Below are positions 15,603-23,978 of a stretch of DNA of 64,000 nucleotides, in pieces. How positions within the stretch are numbered: position 1 is the stretch's first letter; each line of letters opens with the position of its first letter. Made by a program: the position numbers and the translations under genes. This DNA is from Marmoricola sp. (GTDB lineage: Bacteria; Actinomycetota; Actinomycetes; Propionibacteriales; Nocardioidaceae): the NCBI GenBank assembly GCA_025965315.1, contig JAOPXD010000029.1:19034-83033 (forward strand), read 5' to 3'. Below the pieces are notes generated by a model. It was not told the DNA's origin. It was given only the letters and a program-made list of their open reading frames with translations, and did not search any database.

Positions 15603-16889
15603 TCAGCTGTCAGGTGCGAACGAGAACTTCTCGCGGGCTGCCGCCTGCCGGGTCGGGACGTGCTCGGTCGGGACGTGATCCGCAGGGGCCTCGTACCCCT
15701 TGAGGATCTGCCGAGCGACTGATTGGCGGTGCACCTCGTCGGGGCCGTCGTAGATACGGGCAGCCCGCGCCCAGCGGTACATCGCCTCCAGCGGCAGGTC
15801 GCTGGAGTACCCGAGCGATCCGTGTGCCTGCAGCGCGCGGTCGATGACGTCGTGCAGCACCTTGGCGCCGAAGTACTTGATCATCGCGATGTCGGTGCGG
15901 GCCGCGGACGAGCCCTGCGTGTCCATCACCCAGGCGGCGTGCAGGGTCATCAGCCGCGCGGCCTGCATCTCTGCGGCGGAGTCGGCGATCCAGTTCTGGA
16001 TGGTCTGCTTCTCCGCGAGGATGCTGCCGTGGGCGTACCGGTACGTGGCACGCTCGCACAGCATGTCGAAGGCCCGCTGGGCCTGGCCGAGCCAGCGCAT
16101 CGCATGGTGGATGCGCCCGGGCCCGAGCCGGTGCTGGGCGATCACGAAGGCATTGCCGACACCGCCGAGCACGGCGTCCGCAGGAACCCGGACGTCGTCG
16201 TACCTGATCTCGGCGTGGTTGCCGTACCGGCCGAACCGGGCGGACGGGTCGTCCATGCTGCCGACGTCGCGGACGATCGTGATGCCGGGCGTGGCCGCAG
16301 GGACGATGAACATGGTGGCGCGGGCATGGCTCACGGCTTCCGGGTCCGTCACCGCCATCACGATCAGGAAATCGGCCACCGAGGCGTTGGACGAGTACCA
16401 CTTGTGGCCGTTGATGACCCACTCGTCGCCGTCCTGGACGGCACGGGTCACGAGCAGGGTCGGGTCCGAGCCGGCAGTGTCCGGCTCGGTCATCGAGAAG
16501 GCCGAACGGATCTCGCCGGCGAGCAGCGGTTCCAGCCAGCGCTCCTTCTGCTCCGGCGATCCCACCAGCGCCAGGATCTCGCTGTTCCCGCTGTCGGGCG
16601 CCGCGCAGCCGAAGGCCGCTGGCGCCAGCACGCACCTACCGAGGATCTCGTGCATCAGGCCGAGCCTGACCTGCCCGAAGCCCTGACCGCCGTGCTCGGG
16701 GTCGAGGTGCGCCGCCCAGAGCCCCTGCTGCTTGACCTGCTCCTTCATCGGCTTCAGGGCGTGGTCGATCGCGTCGATGTCGAGCTCGTCGAGGAGCGAC
16801 TCGAGCGGCAGCAGCTCGGTGCGGACGAAGTCCCGCATCCACTCGAGCTTGGCCTCGAACTCGGGTTCGGTACTGAAATCCCAGCTCAT
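15603..16889 (-). CDS. Acyl-CoA dehydrogenase (ACAD11/FadE type)
   Basis: A full-length 428-residue FAD enzyme. AFSMTEPDTAGSDPTLL is the FAD-binding motif, WVINGHKWYSSNASVADFLIV the core beta domain, and LPLEAMYRWARAARIYDGPDEVHRQSVARQIL the C-terminal helical domain with the typical RxxRIYDGxxEVH ending. It catalyses alpha,beta-desaturation of an acyl-CoA or a related flavin-dependent step. It is the last gene of a leftward operon and overlaps the phosphotransferase gene by 4 bases. That pairing mirrors vertebrate ACAD10/11 and bacterial levulinate pathways, where a kinase phosphorylates a 4-hydroxyacyl-CoA and the dehydrogenase partner handles the product. A 4-hydroxyacyl-CoA route is therefore likely here (inference). 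Confidence 0.85.
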   Translation of the reverse strand: MSWDFSTEPEFEAKLEWMRDFVRTELLPLESLLDELDIDAIDHALKPMKEQVKQQGLWAAHLDPEHGGQGFGQVRLGLMHEILGRCVLAPAAFGCAAPDSGNSEILALVGSPEQKERWLEPLLAGEIRSAFSMTEPDTAGSDPTLLVTRAVQDGDEWVINGHKWYSSNASVADFLIVMAVTDPEAVSHARATMFIVPAATPGITIVRDVGSMDDPSARFGRYGNHAEIRYDDVRVPADAVLGGVGNAFVIAQHRLGPGRIHHAMRWLGQAQRAFDMLCERATYRYAHGSILAEKQTIQNWIADSAAEMQAARLMTLHAAWVMDTQGSSAARTDIAMIKYFGAKVLHDVIDRALQAHGSLGYSSDLPLEAMYRWARAARIYDGPDEVHRQSVARQILKGYEAPADHVPTEHVPTRQAAAREKFSFAPDS

Positions 16890-17977
16890 CTGGTGCCTCC
16901 GTCTGGTTGCAGGGTCACGTCGGTGGTGAAGTCCTGGGCGCGCTCGATCAGCGAGCAGGCGACCACGTGAAACATCTCGCCGAGCGCGAGGTCCGCCTTG
17001 CCGGCGCAGGCACGGGCGTAGGTGCCCTCGAGCACGATGCCGAGCTTGAAGCCGGCCAGCGCGGCGTACCAGTGGATCGCACCGAGGTCGCGCGTCGAGT
17101 GCTCGGCGTACCGGGCGACCAGCTCGGCACGGGACGCGAGCCCGCCTTCTCCGGCGAACTTCTGGGCGAGCACGTCCACCGGCGAACCGTCACCGGACGG
17201 CCAGGTCACCAGCAGCCAGCCGAGGTCGAGCAGCGGGTCGCCGATGGTGGCCATCTCCCAGTCCAGGATGGCGGCCAGCTCGGGCCCCTCGGTGTCGAAG
17301 AGCAGGTTGGCCACGTGGAAGTCGCCGTGCAGGATGCCCGGCCGGTACGTCGTCGGCAGCCGGGCGGTCAACCAGTCGGCAAGGTCGTGGACGCCGGGCA
17401 ACCCGGTGGCTGGGTAGCCGTCGAGTGCGGCGTAGGACTCGAGCTCGCCGAGCCATCGCGGGACCTGCCGCTCGAGGAACCCGTCTGGTTGTCCGAAGTC
17501 CGCCAGCCCGACCGCCTCGGGGTCCACCGCGCCAAGAGCAGCCAGGGCCTCGACCGCGCTCAACCCCATCCGGTGCCGGGTGGCGGCATCTCCGGCATGC
17601 AGCGCAGGTAACCCGTTGGAAGGATTGAACCCGTCGATCGACTCCATCAGGAAGAACGCCGATCCGCCCATCACCGATTCGTCGTCGCAGGCCGCGATCA
17701 GGGCGGGGGAGCGCACCTCGCGTCCCGTCAGCGCGGTGAGGATCCGAGCCTCGCGACGCAGGTTGTCGTTGCTCCTGGGGCGCAGGTGCCGCGGTGGTCG
17801 GCGTAGGACGTAGGTGTGGCCGCCCCGGTTGAAGCGGACCAGCAGGTTCTGGGTACCGCCCGTGAGGACGGCGACCTCGTCGAACGACCCGGTCGGCAGT
17901 CCTTGCCCGTCCATCCAGGCACCGAGGGCCGGGAGGTCCACCAGGCCACGCATGGCTGGGTCGAGGTCAGGTTCCAC
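16886..17977 (-). CDS. Aminoglycoside-phosphotransferase-fold kinase paired with acyl-CoA dehydrogenase
   Basis: This 363-residue protein of the APH/choline-kinase fold contains TGGTQNLLVRFNRGGHTYVLRRPP (N-lobe with the ATP-binding Arg/Lys strand), GILHGDFHVANLLFD (catalytic loop, HGDxxxxN) and AAILDWEMATIGDPLLDLGW (metal-binding Asp motif). These are the signatures of the ACAD10/11-type phosphotransferases. Expected reaction: ATP-dependent phosphorylation of a hydroxyl on a CoA thioester or a similar small molecule. It is translationally coupled to the downstream dehydrogenase (ATGA). Control is probably by the TetR gene at 18691 through the operon promoter. Confidence 0.8.
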   Translation of the reverse strand: MEPDLDPAMRGLVDLPALGAWMDGQGLPTGSFDEVAVLTGGTQNLLVRFNRGGHTYVLRRPPRHLRPRSNDNLRREARILTALTGREVRSPALIAACDDESVMGGSAFFLMESIDGFNPSNGLPALHAGDAATRHRMGLSAVEALAALGAVDPEAVGLADFGQPDGFLERQVPRWLGELESYAALDGYPATGLPGVHDLADWLTARLPTTYRPGILHGDFHVANLLFDTEGPELAAILDWEMATIGDPLLDLGWLLVTWPSGDGSPVDVLAQKFAGEGGLASRAELVARYAEHSTRDLGAIHWYAALAGFKLGIVLEGTYARACAGKADLALGEMFHVVACSLIERAQDFTTDVTLQPDGGTR

Positions 17978-18014
17978 GAAGTCAGTCCTCCTGCTGGTCG
18001 GGGGGATGAGCGGC

Positions 18015-18431
18015 TCAGCGCAGCACGCCGACGATCAGGAGCACGGTGGCTGCGACCATCACCGGAGCCAGGGTGACCAGCAGCAGGTCGACGGCGTGCT
18101 CCTTGGTCGGCGACGCCCGGTGCTCGCCCGTCGCGCCGGGGGCGAACTGGTGGCCCGCTCCCCAGAGTGCGCCGAGCTGGGTGGCGAGCCAGTTGGCGTA
18201 GCTGCTGTACGCGAGGAGTACGACGGTGACCACCTCCCAGGCGTGGGACAGGTTCAGCTTCGGCCACAGCAGACCGACGACGATCAGGAACGGTCCGTTG
18301 GTCATTCCCACCAGGTGGCTGGAGACGCCCATCCGGGGGTTCTTGAGGACCGGGATGGCCAGGCCCGTGAGCAGGCCGAGCAGGAAGAGGACCAGGCCGA
18401 GGGTGAAGAGGAGATCCTGCATCCCGGTCAC
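18015..18431 (-). CDS. Hydroxylaminobenzene mutase-like membrane protein
   Basis: A 138-residue protein with four hydrophobic helices. It starts at GTG 18431 (ATG 18422 is an alternative giving MQDLLFTLG). The segments LFTLGLVLFLLGLLTGLAIP, KNPRMGVSSHLVGMTNGPFLIVVGLLWPKL and SSYANWLATQLGALWGAG match the layout of HabA/HabB hydroxylaminobenzene mutases and their relatives, which rearrange hydroxylaminoarenes or act as unknown membrane proteins in catabolic operons. No nitroarene gene lies nearby, so the enzymatic role is unproven. It is second in the TetR-linked operon. Confidence 0.6.
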   Translation of the reverse strand: MTGMQDLLFTLGLVLFLLGLLTGLAIPVLKNPRMGVSSHLVGMTNGPFLIVVGLLWPKLNLSHAWEVVTVVLLAYSSYANWLATQLGALWGAGHQFAPGATGEHRASPTKEHAVDLLLVTLAPVMVAATVLLIVGVLR

Positions 18432-18447
18432 GCTAGCCCTGGAACGC

Positions 18448-18636
18448 CTACGCCGTCACTGGTGGAGCAGGTGGTGCCGGGCTAGCGTGCCCGAGGATGT
18501 GCTCGCGGGTCGGGACGTGCGTCCCGTGGGCGCCGCCGTGATCGCGGGCGTGCGCCTGGACCTGGGCGACCAGGTCGTCCTCGTCGGTGGCGATGATGGG
18601 TTCGCGGCAGCGTTTGCAGATCGTGGTCACAGTCAT
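18448..18636 (-). CDS. DUF1059-like small protein
   Basis: A 62-residue product from ATG 18636. ICKRCREPIIATDEDDLVAQ, then VQAHARDHGGAHGTHVPTREHIL, gives a CxxC pair followed by His residues, the outline of DUF1059 proteins, which may bind a metal. There is no ribosome site; a TATCGT-like -10 sits seven bases before the ATG on the minus strand, so the message may be leaderless. It is divergent from the TetR gene and first of the operon that continues into the mutase-like, kinase and dehydrogenase genes. Confidence 0.6.
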   Translation of the reverse strand: MTVTTICKRCREPIIATDEDDLVAQVQAHARDHGGAHGTHVPTREHILGHASPAPPAPPVTA

Positions 18637-18643
18637 GGATTTT

Positions 18644-18684
18644 ACGATACATAGTGTCGTGGTCCATGCATAGTGTCCTATACT
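18644..18684. promoter_or_regulatory. TetR operator with leaderless divergent promoters
   Basis: ACGATACATAGTGTCGT (18644-18660) is a near-palindrome. CATAGTGTC recurs at 18650-18658 and 18669-18677, 19 bases apart, which is a typical two-dimer TetR spacing. TATACT at 18679-18684 is a good -10 for the TetR gene with the GTG start six bases after it. The second repeat overlaps it, so binding would repress the regulator itself as well as the divergent operon. Confidence 0.6.
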
Positions 18685-18690
18685 GGCATC

Positions 18691-19263
18691 GTGCCCAAGC
18701 TGTGGAGCCAGACCATCGAAGGCCATCGGGCCGCCGTCCGGGACGCGACCTTGGACGCGACCGCCGCGCTCGTCGCCGAGCGGGGTCTGTCGTCGGTCAC
18801 CATGTCCGAGGTGGCGAGCAGTGCCGGGATCGGTCGCGCCACGCTCTACAAGTACTTCCCGGACGTCGACTCGATCCTCACTGCCTGGCACGAGCGTCAG
18901 GTCGGCGAGCACCTCGCGCGGCTCACCGAGATCCGGGAGCGCGGGACCGACGTGCACGGGCAGCTCGTCGAGGTCCTGACTGCGTTCGCCTTCATGAACC
19001 GCGGTCCGCACGACGACGAGGTCTCGGCGCTGCTCCACCAGGGCCGATACGTCACCACCGCGCACCAACGGCTGCACGGCCTCATCGAGGACCTGATCGT
19101 CGGTGGTGTGGGTGCTGGTGACCTGCGCGCCGATGTCCCGCCGACCGAGCTCGCCAGCTACTGCCTGCACGCGCTCGCGTCCGCAGGCAGTCTGTCCTCG
19201 AAGGCGGCGGTCCACCGGCTGGTCGGCGTCACTCTGGCCGGTATCACGGCGCAACGGTCCTGA
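18691..19263 (+). CDS. TetR-family transcriptional regulator
   Basis: From GTG 18691 the product has 190 residues. The N-terminal HTH reads TLDATAALVAERGLSSVTMS then EVASSAGIGRATLYKYFPDV, the standard TetR DNA-binding block. The C-terminal helical domain (about 60-190) is the ligand pocket and is not specific. GTG 18673 in the same frame would place the operator inside the gene, so the later start is chosen; a -10 six bases upstream suggests leaderless translation. It is divergent from the DUF1059-like/mutase/kinase/dehydrogenase operon, which it probably represses. The inducer may be an intermediate of that pathway. Confidence 0.8.
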   Translation: MPKLWSQTIEGHRAAVRDATLDATAALVAERGLSSVTMSEVASSAGIGRATLYKYFPDVDSILTAWHERQVGEHLARLTEIRERGTDVHGQLVEVLTAFAFMNRGPHDDEVSALLHQGRYVTTAHQRLHGLIEDLIVGGVGAGDLRADVPPTELASYCLHALASAGSLSSKAAVHRLVGVTLAGITAQRS

Positions 19264-19272
19264 ATCCTGCGG

Positions 19273-20352
19273 TCAGCCTGTCGCCTGGTTCATGGGCTGG
19301 AGCAGCCGCGGCATCCTCGTCGCACTCACGAGCACCGTGAACTCGACCACCGCCGGCGGCGTGAGCGGTAGCCGCGAGCCGGCTGCCGTCACCACGATGG
19401 TTTCGCTGGCGAGGAACTCACCGGTCCTGGGGTCGGCGAAGATGACCAGCTGTCTCCCGGATGTCAGACCAGGAGCAACGAACGCCGCGGCGGGTCGGCC
19501 GAGGCGATCAGCAGTGGTGCCGAGGTACTCGATGCCCTGGGTGGCGGCGAGCGAACGCCAGAGCGCAGCAGCCAGGCGAGGCGAGACCACCTGGTGCTGG
19601 TAGCGGCTGACGATGTCGGCCGCGACGCAGGAGGACGAGCTCGGACAGTCCTTCGCGGTGCCCGTCGGCGCAGGCAGTTCCGTGCTGGTCGACCGGGACC
19701 CTTCGAGCGGAAGGCTGAGCCGCCCGTCCCCGTCCAGCGCGCGGCCGTGACCCCGGACCAGGATCACCGTGCCGTCGGGGCGCACGTAGCGGCGGGTGAT
19801 CGTCGGCACGAAACGGGTCGACGTCCGGTGAGTGGTCGCGCTGCCCGGCAAGGTCCAGCTGTCGGTCTGGATCAGCTGGAAGTGCCCCGTTCCCGATGCT
19901 GGTTGTCGAGCGATCGCACGAGCGAGCCGGATCAGCCAGGGGCCGGCAGCCGTGCCCGTGAGGGTCGGGGTCGTGGCGCTGGCCAACGTGAACGTCGCCA
20001 TCCGCGGCGTCGGAACGGTCGCGCCGACGGCTTCCTGGTGCGGCGGGCTGACCGGACTGCGCGAGCCGACCACGACGAGAGTTGCACCCACGACGCTGAC
20101 CGCGACGACGCTTCCGACCGTCAGGACCCGGCGCCAGGGCAGTCGCTGCCGAGCGCCCGTGCTCGTCGGCGTGGTTCTTGCGGCGGGCGGCGTCGCGACG
20201 ATCCGGTGAAGGGCGTCCGACGCGGCGGCGTCCGTACGGCGCTGCTCCTCCTCGGTCAGGGTCTGGTCCGGGTGCAGCCCGAGCTCGGCGAGGAGGTCGC
20301 GCACCTCGCGTTCCAGATCGCTGTCCGCAGGGTCGTTGGTGGGGTCAGTCAT
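19273..20352 (-). CDS. Membrane-anchored CU044_5270-like protein, sigma partner
   Basis: ATG 20352 gives 359 residues. A cytoplasmic part (about 1-75, DLEREVRDLLAELGLHPDQT) precedes one transmembrane helix (VLTVGSVVAVSVVGATLVVV, about 80-100). The rest is an extracytoplasmic domain with beta strands, including a Ser-rich CPSSSSC pair that may form a disulfide. The layout is that of the CU044_5270 family encoded with ECF sigma factors; it probably holds the sigma factor at the membrane as an anti-sigma factor or senses envelope state. It overlaps the sigma gene by 8 bases, so stoichiometric synthesis is likely. No zinc-binding HxxxCxxC anti-sigma motif is visible. Confidence 0.65.
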   Translation of the reverse strand: MTDPTNDPADSDLEREVRDLLAELGLHPDQTLTEEEQRRTDAAASDALHRIVATPPAARTTPTSTGARQRLPWRRVLTVGSVVAVSVVGATLVVVGSRSPVSPPHQEAVGATVPTPRMATFTLASATTPTLTGTAAGPWLIRLARAIARQPASGTGHFQLIQTDSWTLPGSATTHRTSTRFVPTITRRYVRPDGTVILVRGHGRALDGDGRLSLPLEGSRSTSTELPAPTGTAKDCPSSSSCVAADIVSRYQHQVVSPRLAAALWRSLAATQGIEYLGTTADRLGRPAAAFVAPGLTSGRQLVIFADPRTGEFLASETIVVTAAGSRLPLTPPAVVEFTVLVSATRMPRLLQPMNQATG

Positions 20353-20857
20353 CGCTGGCTCCCTCGACCAGTCTGCGGAGCGACGTGCGTGCACGTCTGA
20401 GTCGCATGCTGACGGCTCCCGGGGTGGTCTCCAGGATCTCGGCGATTTCCGCGATCGTGTACCCGCAGATGAGCAACGAGATTACCTCCCGCTCCTTCTC
20501 GGGCAGCTTCGCGAGGGCGTCGCGCACCCTGGCGGACTGCTCGTTGCGTTCTTCCGGCGACTCGACCACCGTGGGCCGGACGTCGTGGTCGGCCTGGACC
20601 GCGTGGGCCAACCGCAGGCGGCGACGGTGACCGCGCTGGGCGTTGCGCAGCAGACCCTCGCAGATCCGGTACGCCAGGCTCTCGAGCTGCCGTTGCTCGC
20701 GGGCGTTCCCGGGAGCAGGAAGGTCCTTGTCCCAGATGGAACGAAGGGCCTCGACGGCGATCTCGTTGGCGGCGTCGACGTCGACCCACCTCTGGTTGAA
20801 GCGCATCAGTCGCGGGCGCATCTGGTGGAAGAACTCCTCGAACCTGCCGACGTCCAC
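20345..20857 (-). CDS. ECF-type RNA polymerase sigma factor
   Basis: A 170-residue sigma-70 family protein. Region 2 is around FFHQMRPRLMRFNQRWVDVD (diverged), followed by a linker with RICEGLLRNAQRGHRRRLRL. Region 4 is clear: ALAKLPEKEREVISLLICGY then TIAEIAEILETTPGAVSMRL, an HTH with the GAVSMRLxRAR recognition helix. It directs RNA polymerase to alternative promoters in response to a signal passed by its membrane partner, encoded immediately downstream with an 8-base overlap. Region 2 looks weaker than in canonical ECF factors. Target genes are not evident from sequence. Confidence 0.8.
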   Translation of the reverse strand: MDVGRFEEFFHQMRPRLMRFNQRWVDVDAANEIAVEALRSIWDKDLPAPGNAREQRQLESLAYRICEGLLRNAQRGHRRRLRLAHAVQADHDVRPTVVESPEERNEQSARVRDALAKLPEKEREVISLLICGYTIAEIAEILETTPGAVSMRLRRARTSLRRLVEGASDD

Positions 20858-20971
20858 CTAGCCAGTCCTTGCCGTCGGTCCGAATCGTCGCCGTCACGCT
20901 AACGGACCGACAGGGGGTGGTGGCGACGTTGGAGGGGTTATCCACAGGGGCAAATTCGCACAGGGTCGGTG

Positions 20972-22186
20972 CTACCGCCTCAGTGCCTCGGTGGGCTCGA
21001 TCCTCGCCGCCCGGGAAGCCGGGTAGAGGCCTGCGATCGAGCCGACGCCGAGGCCGATCGCCGGGGCGAGGAGCGCCAGCTGCGGTGACATCACCGCTGT
21101 CCAGTGCCGCGCCAACGAGACCGCGAGGATCACCAGGATCCCGGCACTGGTTCCGACCAGACCCCCGACACCGCCGAGCACGGCTGACTCACCCATGATC
21201 TGCGCGCCGATGTGCCGGGGCCGCGCTCCGAGCGCGCGACGAAGGCCGATCTCGGCAGTTCGTTCGACGACACCGACCAGGGTGGTGTTGGCGATCCCGA
21301 CAGCGCCGACCGCGAGGCAGATGAGGGCCAGGACGACCAGCAGAGCATTCAGGTCGTTACCGACCTGGTCCCGCAGCGACCGCGGGTCCGGGGGAGGAGT
21401 CACCGAGATCGCGTGCTCGTCGGTCGGGTCGAGCGCAGCCGGGATCTCACCGGCGACCTGGGACGCAGCGCCGTTCCTGGTGGCGACGACGACCGTTGCC
21501 GCCGTCTTGGCGCCCGGACTACCCCAGAGAGCCTGCGCGGTGCCGCGCGGGATGCTGACCGACAGCAGCAGCTCAGGATCCCTGACCGAGCTGCTGATCA
21601 CGCCCACGACGGTGAACGGCACGTCCTGGATGGTGATCGCTGGTTGCGTGGTCAGGGTGGTGATCCCGAGCCGTTTCGCCAGGGCGGCGCCGATCACGGC
21701 CACCCGTTGCCGGGCTCGGTCGGCGAAGGCGTCGTAGAACCGTCCCTGGGTCACCCGTGGCTGGACGGCTCGCCAGGCTCCGGCGGACACGGCGTACACG
21801 TCCGCGGTGCTGAGGGTCTCGGCCGTGGGACCGGCCCCGACCTGGTCCGGACTGACGTCGAGATGCCAGATCGTGCCGGCGCCGACGATGCCGTGGAGGC
21901 GTGCCAGCCGCGCGTCGGTGTCGGACGGGTAGGGAAACGGACCGGAGTCACTGACCCGTGCGTCGGTAGCAGTGACGGTGGTCGCGCTGAGCGCGTCGAA
22001 GGCGCTGCTGATCTGCCCCGACGCCGTGTTCGCCAGTCCCACGACGGTGACGAACGTCCCGACCCCGAGAACGACGCCGAGCGCCGTCAACGCTGATCGG
22101 CCCGGTCTGGCGACGAGCGAGGAAGCGCATTCGGCGATCAGCTGGCGCAGCGTCAACCGGGACGGCTCGATCGCCCAGGGCCGCAT
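20972..22186 (-). CDS. MacB/FtsX-type ABC transporter permease
   Basis: The 404-residue protein has the MacB plan: one N-terminal helix ([22 protein letters not shown]), a large periplasm-facing domain (about 60-270) and three C-terminal helices ([62 protein letters not shown]). [19 protein letters not shown] is the conserved cytoplasmic coupling loop that contacts the ATPase. Such permeases act as mechanotransducers that move lipoproteins, peptides or drugs out of the membrane rather than pumping through a channel. It is last of a tightly overlapping operon with the ATPase and adaptor. Confidence 0.85.
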   Translation of the reverse strand: MRPWAIEPSRLTLRQLIAECASSLVARPGRSALTALGVVLGVGTFVTVVGLANTASGQISSAFDALSATTVTATDARVSDSGPFPYPSDTDARLARLHGIVGAGTIWHLDVSPDQVGAGPTAETLSTADVYAVSAGAWRAVQPRVTQGRFYDAFADRARQRVAVIGAALAKRLGITTLTTQPAITIQDVPFTVVGVISSSVRDPELLLSVSIPRGTAQALWGSPGAKTAATVVVATRNGAASQVAGEIPAALDPTDEHAISVTPPPDPRSLRDQVGNDLNALLVVLALICLAVGAVGIANTTLVGVVERTAEIGLRRALGARPRHIGAQIMGESAVLGGVGGLVGTSAGILVILAVSLARHWTAVMSPQLALLAPAIGLGVGSIAGLYPASRAARIEPTEALRR

Positions 22187-22878
22187 CAGTCGACCTCGGT
22201 GAGGTTGCCGTCGGTGATGGCGACGCGTCGCTGCGCGTGTGCGGCGACCTCGGGATCGTGGGTGATGACCACCACCGTCTGTCCTGTCGCGTGGACGTTG
22301 TCGAGGAGTCCGAGCACGGTGGCGGTGTTCCCGGAGTCGAGGTTCCCGGTGGGCTCGTCGCAGAGCAGCAGCTCCGGGTGGTTGATCAGGGCGCGGGCGA
22401 TGGCGACGCGCTGTCGCTCGCCGCCGGAGAGCCGTGACGGCGGTGCCTCGAGCCGATGGGCGAGCCCGACGCTGGTCAGCGTCCGCGCTGCTCGCGCGGC
22501 GAGCTCGGCGGTGGGCTCCGTGCGGTGCTGGTAGAGCGCCCCGAGCATCACGTTCTCCAGCGAGCTGCGCTGGTCGAGGAGGTGGAAGGACTGGAAGACG
22601 AACCCGATCAGCTGCGCGCGACAGGCCGCCCGGTCGCGTTCGGCGAGGCCGGAGACGTCGACCCCGGCTAGTCGGTAGGTACCGGCGCTGGGGCGATCGA
22701 GCAGGCCCAGCAGGTTGAGCAGGGTCGACTTCCCCGAGCCCGACGGGCCGATGATCGCCAGGTACTCACCGCGGGGGATGCGCAGGTCGATCTGCTTCAG
22801 CGCTCGCACCGGCGGTGGTCCCGGGTAGGTGCGCTCGACGTCGATCAGCTCGACAGCCGCTGGCTGCGTCGTCGTCAC
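22186..22878 (-). CDS. ABC transporter ATPase of the MacB/LolD family
   Basis: All nucleotide-binding motifs are present in 230 residues: Walker [11 protein letters not shown]-loop FVFQSFHLL, signature [15 protein letters not shown], Walker [15 protein letters not shown], and H-loop [13 protein letters not shown]. The set and the [14 protein letters not shown] segment are those of the MacB/LolD subfamily. It powers the permease encoded by the next gene, whose start touches this stop. It overlaps the adaptor gene upstream by 4 bases. Confidence 0.9.
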   Translation of the reverse strand: MTTTQPAAVELIDVERTYPGPPPVRALKQIDLRIPRGEYLAIIGPSGSGKSTLLNLLGLLDRPSAGTYRLAGVDVSGLAERDRAACRAQLIGFVFQSFHLLDQRSSLENVMLGALYQHRTEPTAELAARAARTLTSVGLAHRLEAPPSRLSGGERQRVAIARALINHPELLLCDEPTGNLDSGNTATVLGLLDNVHATGQTVVVITHDPEVAAHAQRRVAITDGNLTEVD

Positions 22879-23978
22879 CGGGTCCCCACGATGACGTTGT
22901 CCCCGGGTCGGACCGCGCCGGCATGGGCCGGCCGGATCTCGGCGTACCCGCCTCCGGTGGTCCCGATGGTGACCGTGACGTCGTCAGAACGCCCGTGGCG
23001 GTAGACCACGACCTTGGCGTTGCCGTCGCCACCCATCGAGATCGCGCTCACCGGCACCGCCAGCACGGCGCCGTTGCTGGAGCTCGCCGTGATCGCGACC
23101 CGTACGTCCTGGCCGGCCCACGAGGACGGCAGCGGCTTGTCCGGGGTGATGATCGCCTGCCCGGCGTTGCCGTCCGTGGCCGGGACGAGCTTGGTGATGG
23201 TGCCTCGCGCCGTGCGGTCGAGCAGCTCGGCGGTCAGCTCGACGTCGGCGCCGAGCCGGATCAGATCCGTCGCCGCCGGCTGCCGCTCGACGAACACGAC
23301 CAGCTTCCCGGCGGCGATCTCGGCCGTCGCCTTGCTGGCGTCCTGGCCGAGGCTGGCGTCCATCGCCACCACGGTCGAGGTCGCCGCATTCACGTAGTCG
23401 ACGGCTGACATCGGCAGTCCGCCGCCGGTGGGGTGGTAGCCGTGGCTGGAGTACAGGGTCCGTACGCCGGCAGCGGTGGCGTCGCCGTACGCGCCGACCG
23501 GGTCGGTGTCGCCGTACCCGGTGCGCCTCAGCGCACGTTGGAGCTGCGTGACATCGGGACCGACGTCGCCGGGATGGAGATCGCGGTAGGCCGGGATCCG
23601 GCCAGGCAGGTAGAAGACAGGTTGACCGGAGACCTCCAGGACGACGTCGCCCGGCGCGAGCTCGGAGCCCGCCCGGTTCGGAAGCCTGGTGATCAGTGCT
23701 TCGGTGACGCCGGCCGGTGGTTGTGCAGGAACGGCGTTGACGGTGGAGAGCGACCCCACGTTCCCACGGGTGATCATGCCGGAGGAGACCACCCGCATCT
23801 CGGCCGGCGCCGTGATCACACTGGGCGGCGGAGCGGAGGATGCTGCGGCCACCTCGGCAGGCGATCTGATCCAGTGCGATGCCAGGAATCCGCCGGCGGC
23901 AGCGATCACGGCGACAGCGACGATCACCGCGAGTCCGCGCGTCCGGGGAGCGATCGGCTCAGGTTCAGCCCTTGCCAT
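22875..23978 (-). CDS. Membrane-fusion adaptor with peptidoglycan-binding domain
   Basis: A 367-residue protein. One N-terminal transmembrane helix (LAVIVAVAVIAAAGGFLA) anchors an outward-facing part. A peptidoglycan-binding-1 motif (LHPGDVGPDVTQLQRALRRT, about 137-156) is followed by the HlyD-like beta-barrel (GADVELTAELLDRTARGTIT, DKPLPSSWAGQDVRVAI). In Gram-positive bacteria this combination couples an MacB-type exporter to the wall. The gene overlaps the lipoprotein gene upstream and the ATPase gene downstream, so the exporter is built as one unit. Confidence 0.75.
   Translation of the reverse strand: MARAEPEPIAPRTRGLAVIVAVAVIAAAGGFLASHWIRSPAEVAAASSAPPPSVITAPAEMRVVSSGMITRGNVGSLSTVNAVPAQPPAGVTEALITRLPNRAGSELAPGDVVLEVSGQPVFYLPGRIPAYRDLHPGDVGPDVTQLQRALRRTGYGDTDPVGAYGDATAAGVRTLYSSHGYHPTGGGLPMSAVDYVNAATSTVVAMDASLGQDASKATAEIAAGKLVVFVERQPAATDLIRLGADVELTAELLDRTARGTITKLVPATDGNAGQAIITPDKPLPSSWAGQDVRVAITASSSNGAVLAVPVSAISMGGDGNAKVVVYRHGRSDDVTVTIGTTGGGYAEIRPAHAGAVRPGDNVIVGTR

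Noticed and set aside
15610-16635. A 341-codon Arg-rich minus-strand frame within the acyl-CoA dehydrogenase
   Set aside because: Out-of-frame shadow of the dehydrogenase; composition is that of GC-rich noise.
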